Origin: Mariprofundus sp. UBA1536
Lineage (GTDB): Bacteria; Pseudomonadota; Zetaproteobacteria; Mariprofundales; Mariprofundaceae
NCBI GenBank assembly: GCA_002323245.1
Contig: DCPU01000013.1
Span: 55,772 to 119,771, forward strand
DNA length: 64,000 nt
Reading direction: 5' to 3'
The stretch's first letter is position 1; each line of letters starts with the position of its first letter. The notes under the pieces are model-generated. The model saw only the letters and a program-made list of their open reading frames with translations. It ran no database searches and was not told where the DNA came from. The position numbers were made by a program, and so were the translations under genes. Positions 8,733 to 16,620 of this stretch are shown here, piece by piece.

Positions 8733-9536
8733 TTACAGCACCGTTTGCAGCATTTTGAAGGCAAGGCCTAAAAGAATCACAGCAAATGTCTTCTTGAGCA
8801 CACCTACTGGCAGGGTATGGGCAAGCCTTACGCCTATGGGTGCTGAGAAGATGCTAACAATGGAAATTAGAAACACCGCTGGCATATAAACGTAGCCAAC
8901 CGTATATGCTGGCAGCCCACCCACACCGCTTCCACTAAGCATGTACCCAATACTACCCGCCAACGCGATAGGCAAACCAATGGCCGATGAAGTACCGATA
9001 GCCTGTTGTATTTTGACATTACACCATGTTAAAAAGGGTACGATTAGCGAGCCGCCACCTATGGCCACTAAGGCCGACAAACCACCTATGCCAAATCCAA
9101 CTGAACTGATGCCCACAGTGCCGGGTAGTTGACGCGTGGGTTTGGGTTTAAGGTTTAAAAACATTTGAAAACCAACATAACTCATAAAAATACTAAACAA
9201 AATAGCGAGGAATGTGGTGGATAAGAAATGGGCGAAATACGACAACATAAATGTGCCCGCCAAAATGCCGGGTGCCATCACTTTCACAATATTCCACTGC
9301 ACTGCGCCATGTTGATGATGGCTGCGCATACTGGATATGGAGGTCACTACAATTGATGCCAGCGATGTGCCCAGCGCCAGGTGGATATGCTGGGTATCTG
9401 CAAACCCCTGGGCAATAAACAACATGGTCAAAACCGGCACCATGATCCCACCGCCGCCAATACCTAGCAAACCCGCAAAAAAACCAACCACCAAACCCAA
9501 TCCCAAATAAGGAAGAATCCACATCATTTCCATCAT
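8733..9536 (-). CDS. TauE/SafE family (sulfite exporter/anion) permease
   Basis: 267 residues with about eight membrane segments in two related halves. The Gly-rich repeats GLLGIGGGGIMVPVL (about 24-38) and the second-half ALVAIGGGSLIVPFL are typical of TauE/SafE (DUF81) permeases. Members export sulfite or sulfoacetate or move other small anions; the substrate cannot be read here. The gene converges on regA and starts 80 bases from lnt, which is divergent. Permeases of this family are often found next to copper or sulfur genes, so a link to the copper locus is possible but not shown. Confidence 0.82.
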   Translation of the reverse strand: MMEMMWILPYLGLGLVVGFFAGLLGIGGGGIMVPVLTMLFIAQGFADTQHIHLALGTSLASIVVTSISSMRSHHQHGAVQWNIVKVMAPGILAGTFMLSYFAHFLSTTFLAILFSIFMSYVGFQMFLNLKPKPTRQLPGTVGISSVGFGIGGLSALVAIGGGSLIVPFLTWCNVKIQQAIGTSSAIGLPIALAGSIGYMLSGSGVGGLPAYTVGYVYMPAVFLISIVSIFSAPIGVRLAHTLPVGVLKKTFAVILLGLAFKMLQTVL

Positions 9537-9616
9537 TTACACCCTTATTTCACAAGATTTCCAGAACCATGCTTTCTCTTCGGTGAAATGTCACTGCGTT
9601 GGTGGTAATGTGCCGC

Positions 9617-11074
9617 ATGAGCCTCAGAATCACACTTATCCTTAGCCTTGCTTGCGGCTCGCTGCTGCCCTTCGCATTTGCACCTTTTAACTACAAAGCC
9701 TTAGCGCTTATTGGCCTGGTTGGCTTCCTTTATCTGTTGCTACAACAGCCCAAACACCCCATTAAAATGGGTTGGATATTTGGTTTTGGTTGGTTTGGTT
9801 TTGGCGGATATTGGCTGGCCGATACTATCCAAACTTACGGGCACCTGCCCTACGCTGTCGGCTTACTTGTTGTGGCAGGGCTAGGCATCTTACTGGCATC
9901 ATTTATGGCTTTTTGGGCCTGGTCGCTCACCAAGTTGCGCTGCAAACCAGTTCACTTGCTTTGGTTTTTCCCAGCCACAGGCGTGCTTGAAGAATGGCTA
10001 CGCAGCTTTGTGTTTACGGGCCTGCCTTGGACAGCAATGGGCAACCTCTTGGTGGAAACGCCTGCTGCGTCATGGCTGAGCGTGATTGGTGGTTACGGCG
10101 GCGCTTTTCTTCTGCTCTTCATTGTTGCGGGGCTTACCCTTCTTTTTGAAGCCAATACCCGAAAGTTTGGGGTTACTGCTCTAACACTGGCTGCCTTGCT
10201 GATAGTCTTTGCGCCTACGATTGCTATCCCCGAAACACCAAGCCAAGAAGTGGCACTCATTCAACCCAATGTACCACAAGACCAGAAATGGGATGCTGCA
10301 TTCTTACAAGACATCATGTTTAGAATGGTGCTGTTATCCAAACAGGCAGGTGATGTCGATCTCATTATTTGGCCGGAAGCTGCAGTGCCCATGTATTTAT
10401 CCAGAGCACCCGCTTGGGATATGTGGCTCAAAGAAAATTTTTCCGTTTGGCAAACTACTGTGGCATTTGGGGGTATCAAACTTACTGAAAATGGTAAATC
10501 ACAAAGCGGTTTGTTTTTAGAAGCTCCCGAGCAAATACGCAGTTTTGTTGGCAAACATCATTTGGTGCCCTTTGGCGAATATGTGCCCTCATGGCTGCCA
10601 TGGCTAAGCAAAATCATTCCCGATATCGGCGATTTTGAGCAGGCATCCGATAACGGCTTGTTGGTGTCTGGCCAACAAAACATCGGTGCGGTGATTTGCT
10701 ATGAATCATTATTTCCTGATGAAACACGTGCGCGTGTGGCCGCTGGCGCAGATGTGCTAGCCGTGGTCACCAATGATGCATGGTATGGAAAAAGTCCAGC
10801 TGCCTGGCAACATTTCCAAGCATCTCAAGCCAGGGCCATTGAAACAGGGCGCTATGTGCTGCGCGCAGCCAACACAGGCATCACCGCCATCATTTCACCC
10901 AATGGCAATATTCAAGCTACTATGCCTTGGTGGGAACCGGGCTTTGTGCGCGGCAGATATCAACCATTGACGCATATCACCCCATACCAACAATGGGGCA
11001 ACTATCCGCTGCTGGGGCTTATTTTCCTTAGCATGTTGGGGCAGTTTATTTTTGTGGTAAGGGGCAAAGCATGA
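9617..11074 (+). CDS. lnt: apolipoprotein N-acyltransferase
   Basis: 485 residues from the ATG at 9617. A TTG at 9599 and an ATG at 9608 are in-frame alternatives; a GGTGG lies about 11 bases upstream of 9617. The N-terminal third has about six membrane segments. The C-terminal periplasmic nitrilase domain carries the catalytic triad: Glu in IIWPEAAVP, Lys in GKHHLVPFGEY, and Cys in GAVICYESLFPD (residues 260, 319 and 367 counted from 9599). It adds the third acyl chain to bacterial lipoproteins in the inner membrane, consistent with the several lipoproteins in this window. The stop overlaps the gpsA start (ATGA). Confidence 0.95.
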   Translation: MSLRITLILSLACGSLLPFAFAPFNYKALALIGLVGFLYLLLQQPKHPIKMGWIFGFGWFGFGGYWLADTIQTYGHLPYAVGLLVVAGLGILLASFMAFWAWSLTKLRCKPVHLLWFFPATGVLEEWLRSFVFTGLPWTAMGNLLVETPAASWLSVIGGYGGAFLLLFIVAGLTLLFEANTRKFGVTALTLAALLIVFAPTIAIPETPSQEVALIQPNVPQDQKWDAAFLQDIMFRMVLLSKQAGDVDLIIWPEAAVPMYLSRAPAWDMWLKENFSVWQTTVAFGGIKLTENGKSQSGLFLEAPEQIRSFVGKHHLVPFGEYVPSWLPWLSKIIPDIGDFEQASDNGLLVSGQQNIGAVICYESLFPDETRARVAAGADVLAVVTNDAWYGKSPAAWQHFQASQARAIETGRYVLRAANTGITAIISPNGNIQATMPWWEPGFVRGRYQPLTHITPYQQWGNYPLLGLIFLSMLGQFIFVVRGKA

Positions 11075-12069
11075 AGCAAAAGCGCGTAAGTGTGTGGGGA
11101 GCCGGCTCATGGGGCACAGCTTTGGCGATGGTGCTTGCCAAGCATGGCCGCCAAGTGGATTTGATATGTCGCAACCAAGACTCTGCCAACACCCTCAATG
11201 CTGCTCGCGAAAATGCCCGCTACTTGCAAGGCTTAACTTTCCCAGATTCACTACAAGCTATTAGCCAGAATGACCCCAAACTTGCCGATGTACTGCAACA
11301 ATCGCACGCTACCGTGTTGGCGCTTCCTTGCGCTGTTGCTGAAGTGGCTCTGGAGCAACTTAAAGATTATACCATGCCTGTGATTGCCGCCTGCAAGGGC
11401 ATCAATCCCGTTTCACTAGAGCGTGTAGATGAGTTGCTGATTCGCTTTGTTGGCAAAGAGCGTACCCTTTTATTATCTGGCCCTTCATTTGCCGCTGAAG
11501 TGGCATCGGGCAAACCCACAGCCATCACCTTGGCAGCTAGCAATCTTGATTTGGCACGTGAAATTGCTGGCCTTTTTGATGATAGTAATTTCCGAATTTA
11601 TACATCCATGGACTTGGTCGGCGTAGCATTGGGCGGCGCTTTAAAAAACATTATTGCCATTGCAGCGGGCGTGGCCGAAGGCATGCATTTAGGACATAAC
11701 GCCATGGCCGCATTGGTCACGCGCGGCATTGCTGAAATCTCTCGGCTAACTGTGGCTTGCGGCGGATCGCCTGAAACCATGTCTGGCTTATCTGGACTTG
11801 GCGATTTGTTACTAACTTGTACAGGAAGCCTGTCGCGTAACCGCAAAATGGGTATGGCTTTGGCTTCGGGGTTAAGCGTTGAAAAAGCGCGCACTTATGT
11901 GGGGCAAGTGGTCGAAGGCGAAAAAACCGCCGCAGCTGCTGTGCAATTGGCCAAAAAATACAACATCGAAATGCCCATCACCCAAATCGTGAATCAAATT
12001 CTTGTTGGTGAAGTGACCACCAAAAATGCTGTGATGCTTTTGCTAGAACGCCCAGAGCGACATGAGTGA
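11071..12069 (+). CDS. gpsA: glycerol-3-phosphate dehydrogenase [NAD(P)+]
   Basis: 332 residues, the normal length. It reduces dihydroxyacetone phosphate to sn-glycerol-3-phosphate for phospholipid synthesis. The N-terminal dinucleotide fold starts with GAGSWGTALA (residues 8-17). The catalytic Lys lies in IAACKGI, followed by the family motif GPSFAAEVASGKPTAI. The C-terminal domain has the conserved ALGGALKNIIAIAAG segment. It is coupled to lnt by a four-base overlap, and its own end overlaps the smr gene by 8 bases, so lnt-gpsA-smr form an operon centred on envelope lipid supply. Confidence 0.96.
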   Translation: MKQKRVSVWGAGSWGTALAMVLAKHGRQVDLICRNQDSANTLNAARENARYLQGLTFPDSLQAISQNDPKLADVLQQSHATVLALPCAVAEVALEQLKDYTMPVIAACKGINPVSLERVDELLIRFVGKERTLLLSGPSFAAEVASGKPTAITLAASNLDLAREIAGLFDDSNFRIYTSMDLVGVALGGALKNIIAIAAGVAEGMHLGHNAMAALVTRGIAEISRLTVACGGSPETMSGLSGLGDLLLTCTGSLSRNRKMGMALASGLSVEKARTYVGQVVEGEKTAAAAVQLAKKYNIEMPITQIVNQILVGEVTTKNAVMLLLERPERHE

Positions 12070-12574
12070 CGAGGATTTATTTGCCAAAGAAATGGGTAAG
12101 GTCACACCCATTCAACGCAAAGCACGTGTTCAAAGTGAATCACAAAAAAGAAAACATCAAATTCTGCGCAACCTAGAAGAACTTGAACACGCTAGACCTT
12201 TCATTCCTAACCCTAATCAAATACGTAACACCCGCCCCGAACAATGGTTGATACGCGGCGACGGCATCTCTAGTAAAGATATCAAAAAACTGGCCGCTAT
12301 CGGAATTTCTCATGAAATCGATTTGCATGGATTAACCCTAAACCAAGCCACCACCGCCCTTTCATCATTCATGAACGAGGCTATCACTCAAAGGTTGCGA
12401 CATATCAATATCATTCACGGTAAAGGTAATAATTCAGATGGCGCTAGCGTGCTAAAAGCTGCCACCTACGATTGGCTAGAGCATGGCCCTTATGCCCAAC
12501 ACATCTTAGCTGCCACTGTCGGCCTACAAAGCAAGGGCGGCGCCTGTCATGTATGGCTACGTAAACAACCTTAA
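12062..12574 (+). CDS. Smr domain protein
   Basis: 170 residues. The C-terminal half is an Smr domain: DLHGLTLNQA near 88-97 and IHGKGNNSDGASVL near 118-131, the two conserved motifs of the MutS2-type/SmrB-like endonuclease domain. The N-terminal half is basic and probably extended. In E. coli the stand-alone Smr protein SmrB cleaves mRNA at collided ribosomes; DNA-nicking roles are described for MutS2. It starts within the end of gpsA. A weak hairpin follows. Confidence 0.85.
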   Translation: MSDEDLFAKEMGKVTPIQRKARVQSESQKRKHQILRNLEELEHARPFIPNPNQIRNTRPEQWLIRGDGISSKDIKKLAAIGISHEIDLHGLTLNQATTALSSFMNEAITQRLRHINIIHGKGNNSDGASVLKAATYDWLEHGPYAQHILAATVGLQSKGGACHVWLRKQP

Positions 12575-12588
12575 GTTATCAAAAAAGC

Positions 12589-12607
12589 CGCCACTTCATA
12601 AGTGACG
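12589..12607. terminator. possible bidirectional terminator between smr and thiG
   Basis: CACTT / AAGTG with loop CAT, extended by CG / CG pairs around one mismatch, flanked by A6 on the left (T6 for the minus strand) and a short T-run on the right. It sits midway between convergent genes. The stem is short, so this is tentative. Confidence 0.4.
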
Positions 12608-12633
12608 ACATTTTAACGTTTAGCTACCTAACA

Positions 12634-13416
12634 TTAATCCCAGATATAACCTTCAGTGGGTGAACTTGCCGACGCAAAAGCACGTTTTTGCATACGACCA
12701 GCAAGAAATGCCTTACGGCCACCGCGCACGGCATCACGCATAGCTTCAGCCATCAGGCATTCATTTTTTGCTTCGGCAATGGCTGTATTAATCAACACTG
12801 CGTCAGCGCCCAACTCCATGGCTTTGGCTGCATCCGAGGCGGTACCAATACCTGCATCGACTACAATCGGCACATTGGCGCGTTCTTTAATCACGCGGAT
12901 ATTAAAGGGATTGGCAAGGCCACGACCTGAACCAATAGGGTTGCCCAAAGGCATTACGGCCACGCAACCAATCTCTTCCAAACGCGTGGCCACAATCGGG
13001 TCATCATTGGTATAGACCATCACCTGAAACCCTTCAGCAACCAATACTTCCGCTGCTTTGATAGTTTCCACCACATTCGGATACAGGGTTTGTGTGTCAC
13101 CAAGCACTTCGAGTTTTACCAAATCCCAGCCGCCAGCTTCCCTAGCAAGGCGAAGGGTGCGCACAGCGTCTTCAGCGTTAAAACAACCCGCAGTATTCGG
13201 TAAAATGGTGTATTTCTTGGGGTCGATATAATCGAGTAAGTTTTCTTTGCCCGCTTCGGTGATATTCACGCGACGCACGGCCACTGTAATCATCTCAGCT
13301 TCAGCAGCTTCAGTCGCTAATTTGGTGGTCTCAAAGTCTTTGTATTTACCCGAACCCACAATCAAGCGAGATGAGAATGTGTAGGTTCCTACTTTGAAAA
13401 CGTCTGGGTTGGTCAT
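12634..13416 (-). CDS. thiG: thiazole synthase
   Basis: 260 residues, TIM-barrel. ThiG condenses 1-deoxyxylulose phosphate, dehydroglycine and ThiS thiocarboxylate into the thiamine thiazole. The N-terminus VGTYTFSSRLIVGSGKYKDF is characteristic. The Schiff-base Lys101 sits in DLVKLEVLGD. The phosphate-binding loops are seen in MPLGNPIGSGRGLANP and VDAGIGTASDAAKAMELGADAVLINTAIA. It lies 56 bases downstream of thiS on the same strand. thiL, on the plus strand at 46284, is the other thiamine gene in the window. No TPP riboswitch is visible upstream. Confidence 0.97.
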   Translation of the reverse strand: MTNPDVFKVGTYTFSSRLIVGSGKYKDFETTKLATEAAEAEMITVAVRRVNITEAGKENLLDYIDPKKYTILPNTAGCFNAEDAVRTLRLAREAGGWDLVKLEVLGDTQTLYPNVVETIKAAEVLVAEGFQVMVYTNDDPIVATRLEEIGCVAVMPLGNPIGSGRGLANPFNIRVIKERANVPIVVDAGIGTASDAAKAMELGADAVLINTAIAEAKNECLMAEAMRDAVRGGRKAFLAGRMQKRAFASASSPTEGYIWD

Positions 13417-13472
13417 AACGACTCCTAAAATTTTATGGGTTACATTGCAAAGGGTGTTGAACAGAGGGAGGC

Positions 13473-13670
13473 TTAGCCACCACCAATCATATGTACGATT
13501 TCTATGCGGTCGTCGGCTTGAATAACCGTGTTGGCATAAGTGCTTTTGGCCACCACTTCCATATTTTTTTCAACGGCAATCATGCGGGTTTCTAGTTTGA
13601 GTTCTGCGATCAATTCAGCAATGGTGCTGGCAGCAATTTCCTGATTCTCACCATTAAGTTGAATGTTCAT
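13473..13670 (-). CDS. thiS: sulfur carrier protein ThiS
   Basis: 65 residues with a ubiquitin-like fold ending in the obligatory Gly-Gly (HMIGGG), which is thiocarboxylated to donate sulfur to ThiG. The open frame extends further upstream, but the ATG at 13670 gives MNIQLNGENQE, the usual ThiS beginning, and has AAGGA about 7 bases upstream, so I used it. It is first in a thiS-thiG operon. A divergent TPR gene starts 115 bases away. Confidence 0.93.
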   Translation of the reverse strand: MNIQLNGENQEIAASTIAELIAELKLETRMIAVEKNMEVVAKSTYANTVIQADDRIEIVHMIGGG

Positions 13671-13784
13671 AACATATCCTTTTTGACTTATTTTTGCATT
13701 TTTTTGACTTTTTTTCTTGAAAAATCGCCAATACTGCAATGCGTTCAATTGACCATGATTTGTTTCGCAGGTAATCTTAGCCGC

Positions 13785-14249
13785 ATGTTAACAGCTTCTT
13801 CCGATGATGTGGAAGGTTTGTCGCAAAAAGATAAACCACTCGCCCTTTACAGCACCGAGCAACCCAAAGGGTGGATTGGCGTAACCGCTGGCATTCGAGC
13901 AGCCAAACTGGCCATCGAAGACAAAGATTTGAATCGCGCTGAAGCGTATTTGGAAGAGGTCTTGGAATTTGTACCCGCTGAATCCGAAGCTTGGCACATC
14001 CTTGCCGCTATCATTAATCGAAAGGGTGACAAAGATAGAGCCAGGGAATGCCTCAAGCGCGTTGTAAAACTTAAAATGACTCGCTTTTCTCCCGATGATG
14101 CCCTACCGGTAACCAAACGCGTGGCAAAGTTATTATGGGCGCAACATGACAGAGCTGGGGCATTGGATATGCTTGCCGAGCTTTTGCTTAAAACCCCCGA
14201 CGACCCAATTTTACTTGAACTCCAGCAACAATGGACAGCCCAATTATGA
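13785..14249 (+). CDS. tetratricopeptide repeat protein
   Basis: 154 residues from ATG 13785. The frame is open further upstream, but an earlier start would run into the thiS start region. Residues about 30-145 contain three helical pairs of TPR type: AAKLAIEDKDLNRAEAYLEE, AWHILAAIINRKGDKDRARE, and LWAQHDRAGALDMLAELL. There is no signal peptide or membrane segment from this start, so it is probably a cytoplasmic scaffold. It overlaps aroQ (ATGA) and thus leads an operon TPR-aroQ-accB-accC. No specific function can be assigned. Confidence 0.7.
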   Translation: MLTASSDDVEGLSQKDKPLALYSTEQPKGWIGVTAGIRAAKLAIEDKDLNRAEAYLEEVLEFVPAESEAWHILAAIINRKGDKDRARECLKRVVKLKMTRFSPDDALPVTKRVAKLLWAQHDRAGALDMLAELLLKTPDDPILLELQQQWTAQL

Positions 14250-14698
14250 GTAACTTAAATATTCAGGTGATTCATGGCCCCAATCTTAACATGCTCGGCA
14301 GCCGTGAGCCTGGCCATTATGGCACCCAAAGTCTTGCCGATATCAATGAAGAGCTGATTGCTTTGGGTGATAAGCTCAATGTGCGTGTCACCACCTTTCA
14401 AAGTAATCATGAGGGTGAAATTGTTGATAAAATTCAACAACTCAAAGTCGATGGTTTAATCATCAACCCTGCGGCTTACACCCACACCAGCATCGCCATC
14501 CGTGATGCCTTATTGGCAGTTAAAATACCTTTTATTGAGGTGCATCTATCCAACATCCATCGCCGCGAAGATTTCCGCCACAAATCCATGTTGGTGGATG
14601 TTGCCACAGCCGTTGTGGCCGGATTTGGCGCCCAATCATACAGCCTCGCATTGCGCGGCCTGCACCACAAGTTAACGCAAGAAACAAACAATACATAA
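14246..14698 (+). CDS. aroQ: type II 3-dehydroquinate dehydratase
   Basis: 150 residues from ATG 14246, which overlaps the stop of the TPR gene; an upstream ATG at 14231 would add five residues. The hallmarks are IHGPNLNMLGSREPGHYG (substrate loop with catalytic Arg and Tyr), NPAAYTHTSIAIRDAL, and HLSNIHRREDFRHKS. It dehydrates 3-dehydroquinate in the shikimate pathway as a dodecamer. It lies directly ahead of accB-accC, a neighbourhood common in proteobacteria. Confidence 0.96.
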   Translation: MSNLNIQVIHGPNLNMLGSREPGHYGTQSLADINEELIALGDKLNVRVTTFQSNHEGEIVDKIQQLKVDGLIINPAAYTHTSIAIRDALLAVKIPFIEVHLSNIHRREDFRHKSMLVDVATAVVAGFGAQSYSLALRGLHHKLTQETNNT

Positions 14699-14708
14699 GG
14701 AGAGATAC

Positions 14709-15173
14709 GTGGATATTTCTGAAATTCGTAAACTTATCAAACTAGTACAAGGCAGTGATATTACTGAATTGGAAGTTGCCGAGGGCGATACTGCCATCCG
14801 CATTTCGCGCCAAGGCGCAGTAGCAACCTATACGGCCGCGCCACAAATGATGGCAGCGCCTGCGCCAGTTGCCCATGCAGTCCCGGCAGCTGCACCAGCA
14901 GCAGCTGCTGTTTCTGCAGAACCCGCAGCGCTCATCAATGTGGTAAAATCACCCATGGTTGGCACATTCTACGCTTCTTCTTCCCCAGATTCGGATCCAT
15001 TTGTTTCTGAAGGCAGCAAAGTGAAAAAAGGCGATGTCATTTGCATCGTGGAAGCCATGAAACTGATGAATGAAATCGAAGCTGAATACGATGGTGTCGT
15101 GGAAAAAATCTTGGTCACCAACTCTCAGCCACTTGAATATGGGCAACCTATTTTTGTGATTACACCAGCTTAA
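14709..15173 (+). CDS. accB: biotin carboxyl carrier protein of acetyl-CoA carboxylase
   Basis: 154 residues starting at a GTG (14709) with AAGGAGAG about 6 bases upstream. An N-terminal helix pair (MDISEIRKLIKLVQ) is followed by an Ala/Pro-rich linker (about 41-75) and the biotinyl domain with EAMKLMNE, in which Lys118 carries biotin. It is part of the multi-subunit acetyl-CoA carboxylase with AccC (next gene, 12 bases on) and AccA at 34831-35787; accD is not in the window. Confidence 0.97.
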   Translation: MDISEIRKLIKLVQGSDITELEVAEGDTAIRISRQGAVATYTAAPQMMAAPAPVAHAVPAAAPAAAAVSAEPAALINVVKSPMVGTFYASSSPDSDPFVSEGSKVKKGDVICIVEAMKLMNEIEAEYDGVVEKILVTNSQPLEYGQPIFVITPA

Positions 15174-15185
15174 GGAGCAATCACT

Positions 15186-16538
15186 ATGTTTCATAAAATC
15201 TTGATTGCTAATCGTGGTGAGATTGCTGTGCGTATCATCCGCGCTTGCAAGGAAATGGGCATCGGCACTGTTGCTGTCTATTCCGAAGCAGACAAAGATG
15301 CGATGCACACCCGCCTTGCCGATGAATCGATTTGTATTGGCCCTGCGGTCAGCACCAAATCGTATTTGAATATTCCCGCTATCATGACTGCGGCATCACT
15401 CACTGATGTTTCAGCCATTCACCCTGGTTACGGCTTTTTGGCTGAAAATGCTGAATTTGCAGAAATCGTGATCGCCTCTGGCTACACTTGGATTGGCCCC
15501 TCGCCAAAATCCATGCGCATCATGGGCGATAAAGTTCGCGCCAAACAAAAAATGCGCGAAGCTGGTGTTCCCTTGGTTTACGGTTCTGAAGGCGCAGTGC
15601 GCTCTGTGGAAGAAGCCAAAGAAGTGGCCAAACTTGCTGGTTTCCCGCTGATCATCAAAGCTGCTGCTGGTGGCGGTGGTCGCGGTATGAAGATTGTGCA
15701 TTCTGAGCCCTCTTTGCCGAATGCCTTTAGCCTTTGTCAGTCTGAAGCTGGCATTGTGTTTGGTGATGAAACTGTGTTTATTGAGCAGTTTTTGGAGGAG
15801 CCGCGTCATATTGAAGTGCAAGTACTTGGCGATGGTCATGGCAACCTTGTGCATCTTTTTGAGCGTGAATGCTCGATTCAGCGCAATAATCAAAAGGTGT
15901 TGGAAGAAGCGCCAAGCCCATCGATTAGCGAAGAAACCCGCCAAGCAATTTGTGCTGCCGGCGTGGCTGCTGCCAAAGCTGTTAACTACGAAGGCGCAGG
16001 CACGATTGAGTTTTTACTCAACCCTGACCAATCATTCTATTTCATGGAAATGAACACCCGTATCCAAGTGGAACACCCAGTGACCGAATGGATTACAGGT
16101 GTTGATTTGATTGAATGGCAAATTCGTGTTGCCAATGGCGAAAAACTCGCCTTTACCCAAGAAGATATCAAAATGAAAGGTCATGCGATTGAGTGTCGTA
16201 TCAATGCTGAGCACCCTTTCAAATTTACGCCATCTCCGGGTAAAATTGATTTGTACCATGCACCTGGTGGTCGCAGCGTGCGTGTGGATTCAGCAGTCTA
16301 TTCAGGCTACAGCATCCCGCCGCACTACGATTCCATGATTGCCAAAATCATCACCCATGCGCGTGATCGCAAGAAATGCATTCGCAGAATGCAGCGCGCT
16401 ATTGATGAGTTGGCGATTATTGGCACCATCACCACCAACCAGGAGTTGCACAAGCGTTTGCTTGCCAACCCAGCCTTCCAGGCCGGAGATTTTAACATTC
16501 ACTTCCTAGAAAACTGGCTCAAGCAAATGATTCATTAA
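15186..16538 (+). CDS. accC: biotin carboxylase subunit of acetyl-CoA carboxylase
   Basis: 450 residues, the expected length. N-terminal MFHKILIANRGEIAVRIIRA starts the pre-ATP-grasp domain. The ATP-grasp loop is IIKAAAGGGGRGMKIV. The biotin/bicarbonate site is seen in EMNTRIQVEHPVTE, and EHPFKFTPSPGKI lies in the C-terminal domain. It carboxylates the biotin on AccB using bicarbonate and ATP. It is the last gene of the operon; a strong terminator follows. Confidence 0.98.
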   Translation: MFHKILIANRGEIAVRIIRACKEMGIGTVAVYSEADKDAMHTRLADESICIGPAVSTKSYLNIPAIMTAASLTDVSAIHPGYGFLAENAEFAEIVIASGYTWIGPSPKSMRIMGDKVRAKQKMREAGVPLVYGSEGAVRSVEEAKEVAKLAGFPLIIKAAAGGGGRGMKIVHSEPSLPNAFSLCQSEAGIVFGDETVFIEQFLEEPRHIEVQVLGDGHGNLVHLFERECSIQRNNQKVLEEAPSPSISEETRQAICAAGVAAAKAVNYEGAGTIEFLLNPDQSFYFMEMNTRIQVEHPVTEWITGVDLIEWQIRVANGEKLAFTQEDIKMKGHAIECRINAEHPFKFTPSPGKIDLYHAPGGRSVRVDSAVYSGYSIPPHYDSMIAKIITHARDRKKCIRRMQRAIDELAIIGTITTNQELHKRLLANPAFQAGDFNIHFLENWLKQMIH

Positions 16539-16560
16539 TAACATCGTAAGACCGTAAAGA

Positions 16561-16597
16561 GGGCTGCCTTACTATATACGTAAGGCAGCCCTTTTTT
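16561..16597. terminator. strong bidirectional terminator between accC and recQ
   Basis: A perfect 12-bp stem GGGCTGCCTTAC / GTAAGGCAGCCC (16561-16572 and 16580-16591) has a 7-base loop, then T6. A-rich sequence on the left side gives U-runs for the minus-strand transcript of recQ as well, so it can serve both convergent operons. Confidence 0.93.
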
Positions 16598-16620
16598 ATA
16601 CATCTTATCTTAGGCCGCTG

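Noticed and set aside
13671..13784. Possible TPP riboswitch before thiS
   Set aside because: Only about 115 bases separate two divergent genes, and the conserved CUGAGA and thi-box elements are not there.
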